Notes: a model not told the origin generated them from the letters alone. Positions 44,328 to 53,248 are shown, counted from the first letter of the stretch. The stretch is DNA of 64,000 nucleotides from Ruegeria sp. R13_0 (GCF_017743995.1 NZ_JAGHRB010000006.1:62001-126000); one strand, 5' to 3'. Numbers and translations are program-made.

Positions 44328-45749
44328 CTAGCGCCAGGGTCCAAACCCGAATTTTGCATAATCCCGCTGATAGGCTTTTGCTGCCAGCGCCTCAAGCTGT
44401 GCGTCGTATATCTCTGCCAATCTATAGGGCGTATCTGCGGTGCGTCCTTCCGGCGGAGGTGGGTTTGTGTGCCCCAGGCTTGTGGCGAGATCGGGCAGAG
44501 CGGTCCCTAGGTCATCCTCTCGCAGGATCAGATCGGGTAGGGCGATGGGCGCCATCGCCTCAATCACCTTTGACTGGCTGCACCACATCGCATCGACCCG
44601 GATTGGGGTCTGGCCGTTCAGGTTGTGATGCAGGAAGGTCAGGAAAGCCGCAAATGCCGAATGGTGCTGATCTTTCGAGTAGTTCTTTTCACGCAGCTGT
44701 CCGGGGATCGGCAGTTTGAACCGATTGCGCAGCATGTGGCGGATATCGGCATAGTCGTCATGGTTCTTGGCCAGAACATAGTTGCAAAACGCAGTATGTG
44801 CGCGGGCGATCGGATGTTGCAGAACGGTGAATTTGCGGTGCCCGGGATGGGTTTGCATCCAGCTTTCGACCGCGTCTTGGGTGTCGTGCAATGCGCCCTC
44901 GTCACACCCATCCATCCGCGCCAGCCACTGGGTAACAACAGGCTCTAACCCGCCGGGAATTGGCAGAAATAGCAGCGGTGTTGTCGGCGCCGCGATGAGC
45001 CTTTGCAGCTTTGGCGCGCGTCGAGGTTCCAGATCTGGCGTGCGGTGCAGGGCGAAACGGTCCATCCCTGACACGGCACGCGCCATCTCGTCCGGGTTGG
45101 TCACCTTGGTCACCGCGGCTGACGGGTTCTGCGGCTTGAGCGTATCATCCAGCGCATCCAACCGCCCATCGACTCCCAGCCACCTGGCGAGACCGTTCAA
45201 AACCTCAAGATCGCCGAGGTCATCATAATTGATGTAAAATGCGGTCTGCCCCGATCTTTGCAGGTGGCTCAGCAGCGACGTCTGATAAGAGGCGAGGGTG
45301 TCAACGTAGTCCGAGAACTCAGCCGCGTCGAATTCAACCGTTTCCTCCAACCGGCGCTTGATGTTCTTCAACTGCCATTGCTTGGTTTTCCGAACGATCT
45401 TCAGCGACAGATAGCTGTCCAGCGGATTGCGGCTGAGGATGATCTTGGCGCAGAGCGGGTCGTTCAGGACCTCAGGCAGGACGCGCGGGTCGTGGTCCTG
45501 AAAATACCGAAACCCGTGCAACCCGTCCGGGGCCGTGCGGATGGCTGCCAGAAGTTTGCTGGAATCTTCGTCCCTTTCGTCCAGTGTTAGACCCAGAATC
45601 TGGTCGGATTTCACCCGCCCGATGAAATGCGGGTTGAAGGCCTCGCCATGGCAGGTGAGGCCGTCGATCCGGTTCAGGTTGGCCTCAAGCAGGTTTGATC
45701 CGGTGCGCATCGCACCCAGGATCACGAAGGATTCAAAGGGATCGGCCAT
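44328..45749 (-). CDS. two-part sulfotransferase
   Basis: A 473-residue protein. The N-terminal part has a PAPS 5'-phosphosulfate loop ILGAMRTGSNLLEANLN (about 10-26) and a 3'-phosphate-type ILSRNPLDSYLSLK motif (about 102-115), the pattern of Stf0/sulfotransferase-1 enzymes. A second part from about residue 240 has LLFLPIPGGLEPVVTQWL and LQHPIARAHTAFCNYVL, which resemble the same two motifs in degenerate form. It is the last gene of the glycan cluster; cysQ, which removes the PAP by-product, is the first. The acceptor is probably a surface glycan, by inference. Confidence 0.8.
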   Translation of the reverse strand: MADPFESFVILGAMRTGSNLLEANLNRIDGLTCHGEAFNPHFIGRVKSDQILGLTLDERDEDSSKLLAAIRTAPDGLHGFRYFQDHDPRVLPEVLNDPLCAKIILSRNPLDSYLSLKIVRKTKQWQLKNIKRRLEETVEFDAAEFSDYVDTLASYQTSLLSHLQRSGQTAFYINYDDLGDLEVLNGLARWLGVDGRLDALDDTLKPQNPSAAVTKVTNPDEMARAVSGMDRFALHRTPDLEPRRAPKLQRLIAAPTTPLLFLPIPGGLEPVVTQWLARMDGCDEGALHDTQDAVESWMQTHPGHRKFTVLQHPIARAHTAFCNYVLAKNHDDYADIRHMLRNRFKLPIPGQLREKNYSKDQHHSAFAAFLTFLHHNLNGQTPIRVDAMWCSQSKVIEAMAPIALPDLILREDDLGTALPDLATSLGHTNPPPPEGRTADTPYRLAEIYDAQLEALAAKAYQRDYAKFGFGPWR

Positions 45750-45755
45750 CGGGGA

Positions 45756-47456
45756 TCACTGCACCAGATAAGGTTTGCGGAAAGGTTTGGTGCGGGTGCC
45801 AAACACATCATCAACGGGGAAGTCGCCCATCAGTTGCGGATGCATGCCCTGGTTCTTGAGGTTCTGGAGGAACTGCCCAAAACCGGCCAGATCGACCATC
45901 AGCGGGGCCTCGGTCAGGTGGCGGGCTGTCTGTGGCGCGATCTCGTCAAGTATGGTTTGCAGAGGCTCCATTGGGGCCTCAATGAACTCTGCCAGTGTCC
46001 AGCTCCGTACACGCGCCTTGGTCCAAACCGAGCTCAGCACCTCAAGCTGTTTGCTCTCGATCTGTTGCAAGCGGGCGGCTTCGCACCGGATATCGGCGAA
46101 GTTCATGTTTGACCGGAACAGCGGGATTGCCCATGCCCCGGTAATCACCGAGATCTGCGCGTTCTTGTCCCGCGCCAGAAACCAGTTGATGTCCTGCGTA
46201 TCCTGAGGGCCGAACTGGAAACACTGGCGCTGCCCGCGTGTGTTCCAGATCAGGTTCGAAAGAAACGCTTTTGGGTTATAGTCGCGCAACGTGGCACTGT
46301 CGCTGAGCGCGCCATTGGTGATCGTCTCACCCTGTGCGAATTCGGCGCGGCTCGGGGCAAAAAGGCGCCCGTGAACCCGCGTGTTGGTCGCAGTTTCCAG
46401 CCAGGTTTCGAACTCTTCAAACAGGTCCGAGAAACCCTGAAACACCGAATAACCCGCCGCCGTCAGGCCGTTCTCGCTTCCGTGACGAGGAAAGCGGCTT
46501 TGCATGTAAAGACCATCCCGCCCATGCGTGCGCCGTTCGACCGCTTTTGAGAAAACACGGTCGATCTTGCCTGGGTTAGGTTCGGCCGGCCGCATCGCGC
46601 TCGTCTGGTTGGCCAGGAAAGACTGATACAGCTTCTCGGCCCGAGGCCAGATTTTACGGGCAACAAAGCAGTCCGACCGGCGCAGCAATTGCAGGTGATC
46701 ATCGTAAAAGATGTGAGGCCGCCCCTGGTAGTCGAATTTCGAAAGGGTCAGGGACCGGCTTTCGATATGCGTGGAATAGAGCCGCGCAAGGGTCTGAAAA
46801 TAGCTTTCATCCGGTATCCAGACATGGCGGAAATAGCGGTCATAGATCTTGCGCCTAGGGTCCTGCAAAATGGCCGAGAGGGTCTGCCGCGTCAGGCACC
46901 ACCATTGGCTGCCCATATGCGGGGTCAAACCGTCGGGGATGCGGCGGCGCATGCCGGTCGCCCGTTGCAGTTTTACATAGGCGTCAAACAGTTTGCGCTG
47001 ATTGCGCCATGAAAACGGGAACCGCAGGGTAAAGCGTTCATGGTCCAGCCCACCGATCGTCCAGCTGACATCAGCGGTTGTAGCGCTTTCGATGAAATCG
47101 ACGCGGGGACGGTCGGACAGGTAGTCGATCAGCTCTTGCACAGGGCGCAGAGGCAGACACGCGCCGGACGACAGGAATACATGCCGCACGTCCGGGAAGT
47201 TCTCCAGCATTTGCTCGGATGCGGATTGTGAGGCGGCCACGATACCCCAACGGCCCCAATCGCACGTATGACGCTCCGAGAAACTGATCAGAGGGTTGTC
47301 CGCGCAGGACGCGACAAAGTTGGAATAGGTCTTTTCGGCGACCTTGCTGTCCACATGGATCACAACCGGGCAGCCCGCAGCGGTCCAGTGGCGGGCGACC
47401 TGCTCGGCCCGGTCCAGAGCCGTGTGAACCAGCATGACGATACCCAGCGAACTCAT
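45756..47456 (-). CDS. core-2/I-branching-type glycosyltransferase with extra C-terminal region
   Basis: A 566-residue protein. The start at 47456 overlaps the upstream glycosyltransferase stop (ATGA). Residues 1 to about 290 resemble the GT14 (beta-1,6-N-acetylglucosaminyltransferase) family: VDSKVAEKTYSNF, VFLSSGACLPLRPVQELIDYL, GSQWWCLTRQTL and IPDESYFQTL. The remaining 270 residues have no recognised family and contain patches of conserved-looking aromatic and charged residues. It probably builds or branches an envelope glycan. Confidence 0.8.
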   Translation of the reverse strand: MSSLGIVMLVHTALDRAEQVARHWTAAGCPVVIHVDSKVAEKTYSNFVASCADNPLISFSERHTCDWGRWGIVAASQSASEQMLENFPDVRHVFLSSGACLPLRPVQELIDYLSDRPRVDFIESATTADVSWTIGGLDHERFTLRFPFSWRNQRKLFDAYVKLQRATGMRRRIPDGLTPHMGSQWWCLTRQTLSAILQDPRRKIYDRYFRHVWIPDESYFQTLARLYSTHIESRSLTLSKFDYQGRPHIFYDDHLQLLRRSDCFVARKIWPRAEKLYQSFLANQTSAMRPAEPNPGKIDRVFSKAVERRTHGRDGLYMQSRFPRHGSENGLTAAGYSVFQGFSDLFEEFETWLETATNTRVHGRLFAPSRAEFAQGETITNGALSDSATLRDYNPKAFLSNLIWNTRGQRQCFQFGPQDTQDINWFLARDKNAQISVITGAWAIPLFRSNMNFADIRCEAARLQQIESKQLEVLSSVWTKARVRSWTLAEFIEAPMEPLQTILDEIAPQTARHLTEAPLMVDLAGFGQFLQNLKNQGMHPQLMGDFPVDDVFGTRTKPFRKPYLVQ

Positions 47457-48463
47457 GCCCAATTGCCTTTCGACATGAGGCCCAGAATTTCCAACTGTCG
47501 CCAGTTGATGTATTGTTCGGACCAATCGCAGCGGAAAACGGGCTGCTCCTCTAGCTGTTTGGCGTAGGCCTTGTATTCACCGGACCCGCGATAGTGCTGA
47601 TTGCGCTGCATCTCTTCGCGTGCCTTTTCGCCTAGGGTGTTGATCAGTTTGGCATGCAACAACGCGCCACTGGTCTTTTCCCCGCCCCATTCGTCATAAA
47701 CTTGGTTCAAACCCCTCGGCAGCAGCGAATGGGTCGAGCTGATATAGACATAGCGCCGATCCCACTTCACCAAGGGGATCTTGTTCAGCGCCGGGGCCTT
47801 CGAGGGGTTGTCCTGAAAGAAAACACGGGCCCTTGGGCCGCCCTGAATCCACAGGTTCTTATATTCGGGGTTCTTGGAAATCATGTAATTCCCGGCATCA
47901 AACCAACGCGTGATTTCAAACGGGTCCTGACCTTCGTGATAGGGTTCGTCGTCTACGGGACCTTCGGGATACATGTCGATCAGCATGGTGCCGAAACTGC
48001 GCACCGCGCAGCTGTCCAGCCAATCGGTCAGCGCGCTGATCGGGCGGGTGTCGCAGAACGGATAGATAAAGAACTCATCCGGATCGACGGTCAGAACCCA
48101 ATGCCCATGCGCATAATTGCGCAGTAGATAGTTGGACCAGTCCAACCCGAACCCCGCTTTTTTATAGCTGGTTTTCGTCTGCCAGACCGAGACATCGGGC
48201 TGCGTGCGCAGAAACTCGAGACTGCCGTCGCCGCTGTCGTTATCGACAAACAGAAAATGGTTCACGCCCAGCTTGCGGTAGTATTCCAGAAAGAAGGGCA
48301 GGCGGATCTTCTCGTTACGGACAACGCTCATCAGCAACACATCGTCCGGGCGGATGGCGGCGGTATTGGTGCTGACGGGCTTCAGCTCACGCCGTCTTTT
48401 GACGCAGCGCACAAGGCGGCGCTTGCGCCGCAACCTCATGCGATAAGATTCCAAAAGGCCCAC
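47453..48463 (-). CDS. GT2/GT92-like glycosyltransferase, paralogue A
   Basis: A protein of about 336 residues. The start is uncertain: TTG 48475, GTG 48463 or ATG 48439 are in frame, and GTG is chosen because GGG-N7 precedes it. The fold shows VLLMSVVRNEKIRLPFFLEYYRKLGV, FLFVDNDSGDGSLEFL and TVDPDEFFIYP, the Asp-rich metal/nucleotide motif of GT2-like enzymes. The block KIPLVKWDRRYVYISSTHSLLPRGLN recurs in the neighbouring paralogue. A basic N-terminal stretch (RLRRKRRLVRCVKRRR) may bind the membrane. Confidence 0.82.
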   Translation of the reverse strand: MGLLESYRMRLRRKRRLVRCVKRRRELKPVSTNTAAIRPDDVLLMSVVRNEKIRLPFFLEYYRKLGVNHFLFVDNDSGDGSLEFLRTQPDVSVWQTKTSYKKAGFGLDWSNYLLRNYAHGHWVLTVDPDEFFIYPFCDTRPISALTDWLDSCAVRSFGTMLIDMYPEGPVDDEPYHEGQDPFEITRWFDAGNYMISKNPEYKNLWIQGGPRARVFFQDNPSKAPALNKIPLVKWDRRYVYISSTHSLLPRGLNQVYDEWGGEKTSGALLHAKLINTLGEKAREEMQRNQHYRGSGEYKAYAKQLEEQPVFRCDWSEQYINWRQLEILGLMSKGNWA

Positions 48464-48593
48464 GCGACTGCCCAACCCTTGTTATTGACGCGAGCTTCCC
48501 CGGATTGATTGCTGAGTGTCCAACACCCGGGTTCCGCTGACTATGCCATTTTTTCATCTTGAGGGGCAATGCATTTACAACAGGTTAGTGACC

Positions 48594-49646
48594 CTAGCTG
48601 TGTTGATCTGGCCAGCCCCCTGCATTCATCAGCCCCAACTGCTGTAGTTTTATCCAACCGGTGTAAGCCTCGGACCGCTCGGTCCACATATCCGGCTGCG
48701 CGATGATCCCATCATAGTATGTCTGGAATTGGTCGGGATCATGAAAATGCTGGCGGCGTTGTTTCTCGATTTGCGACCTCGCGGTGATCTCGGGCAGGAA
48801 CTTCGTGTGCAAAAGCACGCCCGAAGGTGCTACTCCGTTCGGCCCATCATAAAGCGCATTCAGGCCACGTGGCAGCGCGGAATGGGTCGAATTTACATAG
48901 GTATAGCGCCGGGACCATTTGACCAGAGGGATCTTGTTCAAAGTCGGTGAACGCTGGCGTGTATTGGCGAAAAACACCCGTTCGCGCGCGCCGCCCTGGA
49001 CCCATAGATTGCCCATCGGGGTTTGCCGCTGCCCGCGGTAGGGGCCAGCGTCGAACCAGTTCAGGGTCTCGGTCGGATCACATTCTGGGTCGTGGGTCTG
49101 CGACCCCAGCGGGCCTTTCGGGTAGAGATCCAGCATCAAAGCACCGAACCCGGCGCGGCCCTGCCGTTCCAGCCAACGGGTCAGGTCTTGCAAGGGTTGG
49201 GTGTCGTGATGCGCGTAGATCAGCAACTCATCCGCGTCGACTGTCAGGCACCAATGGCCGTGACCGTACCGGATTTGCAGCGAGGTCAGCCAATCCAGCC
49301 CAAAGCGCGCGGCGCGGTAGCTGGCCTGAGTGTGCCAGAGCGAAACGTCAGATTGCTGCGCGAGATACTCGGTCGATCCGTCGTCGCTGCCATTGTCCAC
49401 GATCAGAAAATGGTCGACGCCCAAGGCGCGGTAGTGTCGGAAAAACCAAGGTAGACGGTCCAATTCGTTGCGCAGGGTGACGAAGGCCAGAATATCTCCG
49501 CGCTGGATATCCAAGGTTCTGTTCTGCAAACAGGTCAACTGGTGACGACTGCGCCAGGATTGCCACAGCAGCCTGCGCCGTTTCCAGCGCAGCCGGTATT
49601 TCTGGGCCGGGCCGATGCGGGGAAGCTGGGCGCTGACGGGGGTCAA
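48594..49646 (-). CDS. GT2/GT92-like glycosyltransferase, paralogue B
   Basis: A 350-residue paralogue of the next gene, with the same layout: basic N-terminus (YRLRWKRRRLLWQSWRSR), LAFVTLRNELDRLPWFFRHYRALGV, FLIVDNGSDDGSTEYL, LTVDADELLIYA and KIPLVKWSRRYTYVNSTHSALPRGLN. The start is a TTG at 49646 with GAG six bases upstream. galE ends 7 bp upstream and is likely cotranscribed. Donor and acceptor sugars are not identifiable. Confidence 0.82.
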   Translation of the reverse strand: MTPVSAQLPRIGPAQKYRLRWKRRRLLWQSWRSRHQLTCLQNRTLDIQRGDILAFVTLRNELDRLPWFFRHYRALGVDHFLIVDNGSDDGSTEYLAQQSDVSLWHTQASYRAARFGLDWLTSLQIRYGHGHWCLTVDADELLIYAHHDTQPLQDLTRWLERQGRAGFGALMLDLYPKGPLGSQTHDPECDPTETLNWFDAGPYRGQRQTPMGNLWVQGGARERVFFANTRQRSPTLNKIPLVKWSRRYTYVNSTHSALPRGLNALYDGPNGVAPSGVLLHTKFLPEITARSQIEKQRRQHFHDPDQFQTYYDGIIAQPDMWTERSEAYTGWIKLQQLGLMNAGGWPDQHS

Positions 49647-49653
49647 CGGCGGC

Positions 49654-50637
49654 TCATTTCTCGTAGGCGCCGGTTTGATGCCAGCGCCACGCGTCGGTGA
49701 TCATCGTCTCTAACGTTGAGCGTTTTGGCCTCCAGCCCAGCTCACCCTCGGCGTGGAGTGAACCTGACACCAGCTTGGTACAATCGCCTGCGCGGCGCGG
49801 TCCGACGCTATAGGGAACGGCGCGGTTGGTGACGGTTTTTGACTGCTCGATAACTTCAAGAACCGAAAACCCCGAGCCGGTGCCCAGATTGAACACACGG
49901 CTGCCCTTGCCCTGTTGAAGCCAGTTCAGACCCAGAACATGCGCGTCGACTAGGTCGCAGACATGCACATAGTCACGGATGCAGGTGCCGTCTGGTGTGT
50001 CGTAGTCGGTGCCAAACACAGTCAGGCCATCCCGTTTGCCATCTATCGCATCCAGCATCAGTGGGATCAAATGGGTCTCAGGCCGGTGGAACTCTCCAAC
50101 CTCGCCTTCGGGATCGGCACCAGCCACATTGAAATAGCGGAAGATCACATGGCGCAGGCCATGAGCGGCTTCAAAATCCCGCAGGATATCCTCGATCGCG
50201 CGTTTTGAGGCTCCATAAGCGTTGATCGGGTGCTGGGGCGTATTCTCATCCAGCACCACATTGTCCTGATCGCCATAGGTCGCGCAGGTCGATGAAAACA
50301 CGAAATCCAGACAGCCTGCGGCCACGGCAGCCTCGATCAGGGTCAGCGAGCCAGTCACATTGTTCGACCAGTAGCGCGCGGGCTGTTTCATGGCCTCACC
50401 CACCTGGCTGAGCGCAGCGAAATGCATCACGGCCTGAGGCTGATATTTGGCAAAAACCTCATCCAGCCGCGCGCGGTCTAGCAGGTCGCCCTGTTCAAAC
50501 GGGCCAAATTTGACCGCATCCTGCCAGCCGGTGACAAGGTTGTCGTAGGTCACCGGTACGAAGCCCGCCTGCGCCAGCGCCTTACACGCATGAGAGCCGA
50601 TATAGCCTGCGCCACCCGTGACAAGGATCGTTTTCAT
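49654..50637 (-). CDS. galE: UDP-glucose 4-epimerase
   Basis: Interconverts UDP-glucose and UDP-galactose (or the N-acetyl forms). The ATG at 50637 begins MKTILVTGGAGYIGSHACKAL with the NAD-binding GGAGYIGS motif. SSTCATYG and YGASKRAIE provide the catalytic Ser/Thr and YxxxK. 327 residues is normal. Its place between kdsB and the glycosyltransferases indicates supply of UDP-galactose for surface-glycan synthesis rather than the Leloir pathway; no galK or galT is nearby. Confidence 0.92.
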   Translation of the reverse strand: MKTILVTGGAGYIGSHACKALAQAGFVPVTYDNLVTGWQDAVKFGPFEQGDLLDRARLDEVFAKYQPQAVMHFAALSQVGEAMKQPARYWSNNVTGSLTLIEAAVAAGCLDFVFSSTCATYGDQDNVVLDENTPQHPINAYGASKRAIEDILRDFEAAHGLRHVIFRYFNVAGADPEGEVGEFHRPETHLIPLMLDAIDGKRDGLTVFGTDYDTPDGTCIRDYVHVCDLVDAHVLGLNWLQQGKGSRVFNLGTGSGFSVLEVIEQSKTVTNRAVPYSVGPRRAGDCTKLVSGSLHAEGELGWRPKRSTLETMITDAWRWHQTGAYEK

Positions 50638-50706
50638 ATCAGGTCCATTGGTCATAGTTGGGCGCTTCTACGTCAGATTGGCAGGCTCGGTCAGGGGGAA
50701 AGGGGA

Positions 50707-51507
50707 TCACTCCAGCCCCATATCTGCCATCATCGCTTCGATCTTGGGCACGTCCTGAGGGTTATTCAGCTCCCAGAACTGGCGGCCTTTGGCCTCGACC
50801 TCGACGCAGAGAACCTTGCGGCCGTTTTCCATGAAGCGCAGCTGTTCCAGACCTTCCAGCTTTTCCAACGGCCCGGTGGGCCAACTGGGATAGGCGGCCA
50901 GCGCATCCGGGCGGTAGGCGTAGACACCCACGTGGTGAAACACCGGCGTTGGATCTGTGCCCGTATAGCTGTCGGACGTGAAGGGCACCACCTCTTTCGA
51001 GAAATACATCGCGCTGTTATCGCTGGCAAAAACGGCAGTCGTTCCGCCAACGCGCCCGTGCTTGCGATCATTGAGCAGGCTGTTCAGCGCGTCTCCGTCG
51101 CAGCGTAGAACGGGTGTGGCGACACCGGCCTCTGGTGCCGCACGAAGGCCCGAGATCAGGTCCTCGACAAACCAATGCGGCGTCAGCGGCGCGTCGCCTT
51201 GCAGGTTCACGATGATCTCGTAGCCGACGCCCAAAACCTCATGTGCCTCGGCACAGCGTTCGGTGCCATTCTGGCAGGCTTCCGAGGTCATCACGACCTC
51301 GGCCCCGAACCCCTCGGCGGCGTCCCGGATGCGGTCGTCATCTGTAGCGACAACCACCTTGTCCACGCCTGACACAGACTTGGCCGCTCGCCACGAGCGT
51401 TCGATCAGTGTCATAGCTTTGCCCGTCGCGCCGGTCAGCGGCACCAAAGGCTTGCCCGGATAGCGGGATGAGGCATAGCGGGCGGGAATGGCGATCAGAA
51501 CGGACAT
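50707..51507 (-). CDS. kdsB: 3-deoxy-manno-octulosonate cytidylyltransferase
   Basis: Activates Kdo with CTP to CMP-Kdo, needed for lipid A core and Kdo-type capsules. The 266-residue protein has IAIPARYASSRYPGKPL at the start, VVVATDDDRIRDAAEGFG, QNGTERCAEA, and VNLQGDAPLTP, where most KdsB have GDEP; the block with PVFHHVGVYAYR is typical. Its position in this cluster suggests a capsule-type (or core) glycan. Its start overlaps the cysQ stop by one base. Confidence 0.92.
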   Translation of the reverse strand: MSVLIAIPARYASSRYPGKPLVPLTGATGKAMTLIERSWRAAKSVSGVDKVVVATDDDRIRDAAEGFGAEVVMTSEACQNGTERCAEAHEVLGVGYEIIVNLQGDAPLTPHWFVEDLISGLRAAPEAGVATPVLRCDGDALNSLLNDRKHGRVGGTTAVFASDNSAMYFSKEVVPFTSDSYTGTDPTPVFHHVGVYAYRPDALAAYPSWPTGPLEKLEGLEQLRFMENGRKVLCVEVEAKGRQFWELNNPQDVPKIEAMMADMGLE

Positions 51508-52304
51508 CAGGCTTCCTTCAACTCAACACCCGGAGCGTAGGCGATGAAGAACGGGTTTGCATAGCCGTCCTTGCCATAGGTCAGAGGTGTGTGGTCGTCG
51601 AACCTGACCACCTGACCACCGGCCCCTGCCAGTACAGCGTGCCCGGCGGCGGTGTCCCACTCCATCGTGCGCCCGACCCGCGGGTAGAGATCTGCCTCAC
51701 CCGTTGCGACCAGACAGAACTTGAGGGACGAGCCCGCGCTCTTGCTGTCCTGGACCTTGTATTTGTTGATGTAATCCTCGGTTGCCTGATCCCGGTGCGA
51801 CTTGGACGCGACGATCAAAAGAGCGGAATTGTCCGGGTTAGAGACTGAAATCGGCGTGATCTCACCGACGTGGACCTTGTCCAATGCGCCGGTTTCCTCG
51901 ACCGATTGCCCATCGGCTTGGGTGTAGAACATGCGACCGCGCGCAGGGGCATAGACGACGCCGCGCGTGGGGGTGCCGTTTTCGACCAGTGCGATATTGA
52001 CGGTAAAATCTCCGCGCCGATTGATGAACTCTTTGGTGCCATCCAGCGGATCAACGATCAGGAATGTCTCGCCCTTCTCGGAATGCGAGGCGGCCTGTTC
52101 CTCGGTCACCAGAAGGATGTCGGGGAAGGCCGCGCGCAGCCCCGCTGAAATCAACGCATCGGCGGCCTCATCCGCCTCGGTCACGGGGCTTTCGTCGGAT
52201 TTGACCTTCACATCGAACGTATCCGAGTTGTAGATCTCCATGATCTTGTCACCGGCTTCCAGTGCCAGACGTCGGATGACGGGGATAAGGGCGTCGTAGG
52301 TCAC
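51507..52304 (-). CDS. cysQ: 3'(2'),5'-bisphosphate nucleotidase CysQ
   Basis: Hydrolyses PAP to AMP, removing the by-product of PAPS-dependent sulfation. The GTG at 52304 is preferred because GGAG lies 7 bp upstream; 265 residues. The inositol-monophosphatase-fold metal motifs are SPVTEADEAAD, EEQ, and VDPLDGTKEF, and the C-terminal EWDTAAGHAVL gives the last aspartate. It is the first gene of the leftward glycan cluster. The sulfotransferase at the far end makes a role in glycan sulfation plausible; a general sulfate-assimilation role is also possible. Confidence 0.92.
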   Translation of the reverse strand: MTYDALIPVIRRLALEAGDKIMEIYNSDTFDVKVKSDESPVTEADEAADALISAGLRAAFPDILLVTEEQAASHSEKGETFLIVDPLDGTKEFINRRGDFTVNIALVENGTPTRGVVYAPARGRMFYTQADGQSVEETGALDKVHVGEITPISVSNPDNSALLIVASKSHRDQATEDYINKYKVQDSKSAGSSLKFCLVATGEADLYPRVGRTMEWDTAAGHAVLAGAGGQVVRFDDHTPLTYGKDGYANPFFIAYAPGVELKEA

Positions 52305-52329
52305 AAAAAAGCTCCGATTTGGTAGTTTG

Positions 52330-52358
52330 TTGATCGAATGTGGTGCCGGACTTATGAT
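52330..52358 (+). promoter_or_regulatory. candidate sigma-70 promoter of the ABC-2 permease
   Basis: TTGATC at 52330-52335 and TATGAT at 52353-52358 with a 17-bp spacer, 69 bases before the permease start. The -10 has one mismatch to TATAAT. The leader then holds AGGAAAG near 52411. Confidence 0.5.
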
Positions 52359-52426
52359 GTGCTGGTTACCGAACGGCAAGGTATTCGTGAAAGACTGAGG
52401 TCAACAGAGCAGGAAAGACCCGACAC

Positions 52427-53248
52427 GTGTTCTATTTCAGGAATAACAAGACCCTGCTGGGTGGTGCGTTTACTACCGCAGAACTGGTGTTTCATGCTGT
52501 GGTGCGCAATATACGGTCGCAACATTCGAATGCTGTTGTCGCTATCGTCCGCAGCATCGTACAAGTCCTTGCGCTGGTTGTGGTTTTCTATTTGATCATG
52601 TCCTTCATGGGTGCGCGGGTCGCCAAGGTTCGAGGCGACTTGGTTTTGTACCTGTTGTCCGGTGTCTTTTTGTTTCTAGTTCACATTAAATCGGTGAAGC
52701 AGGTGGCAGGAGTTAGCGCTGGAAACAACCCGATGATGCTGCATTCGCCAATGAACATGATGGTGATGATCATGGCCTCTGCGTTTGGCATACTTTACAC
52801 CATGCTGGTGACACTGTTCATCATATTGTTCTTGTACCATGTCGCGATTACCCCGTTGGTTATAGAAGAACCGGGGGCAGCATTTGCAATGGTGCTGCTG
52901 TCTTGGTTCACTGGTTGCGCCGTTGGGTTGGTATTCATGGCGCTAACACCTTGGTTTCCAACGACAGCTGCTATTCTCACGACCGTATACCGGCGCCTCA
53001 ACATGGTCTTTTCCGGCAAGATGTTTCTGGCAAATGCTCTGGGCGGATACACATTGATGCTCTTCGCCTGGAATCCCCTGTTTCATTTGATCGACCAGTG
53101 TCGCGGCTATGTGTTTCGAAATTATTACCCGCGCAACACAAGCTGGGAATATGCGGTCTGGGTTGGCGTCGCGCTGCTAATGATCGGCCTGCTGGGCGTT
53201 TTCTTCACCAAGAAACACGTCTCACAAAGCTGGAGCGCGCGCCGCTAA
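52427..53248 (+). CDS. ABC-2 type polysaccharide export permease
   Basis: A 273-residue, six-helix membrane protein of the KpsM/TagG type. The GTG start has AGGAAAG about 9 bp before it. Helices lie near 37-60, 68-90, 110-140, 148-175, 182-205 and 240-262; the C-terminal WNPLFHLIDQCRGYVFRNYYP stretch is typical of ABC-2 glycan exporters. It is divergent from the cysQ-kdsB-galE group. No partner ATPase (KpsT type) lies in the window. Its stop interlocks with that of convergent alkB. Confidence 0.88.
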   Translation: MFYFRNNKTLLGGAFTTAELVFHAVVRNIRSQHSNAVVAIVRSIVQVLALVVVFYLIMSFMGARVAKVRGDLVLYLLSGVFLFLVHIKSVKQVAGVSAGNNPMMLHSPMNMMVMIMASAFGILYTMLVTLFIILFLYHVAITPLVIEEPGAAFAMVLLSWFTGCAVGLVFMALTPWFPTTAAILTTVYRRLNMVFSGKMFLANALGGYTLMLFAWNPLFHLIDQCRGYVFRNYYPRNTSWEYAVWVGVALLMIGLLGVFFTKKHVSQSWSARR

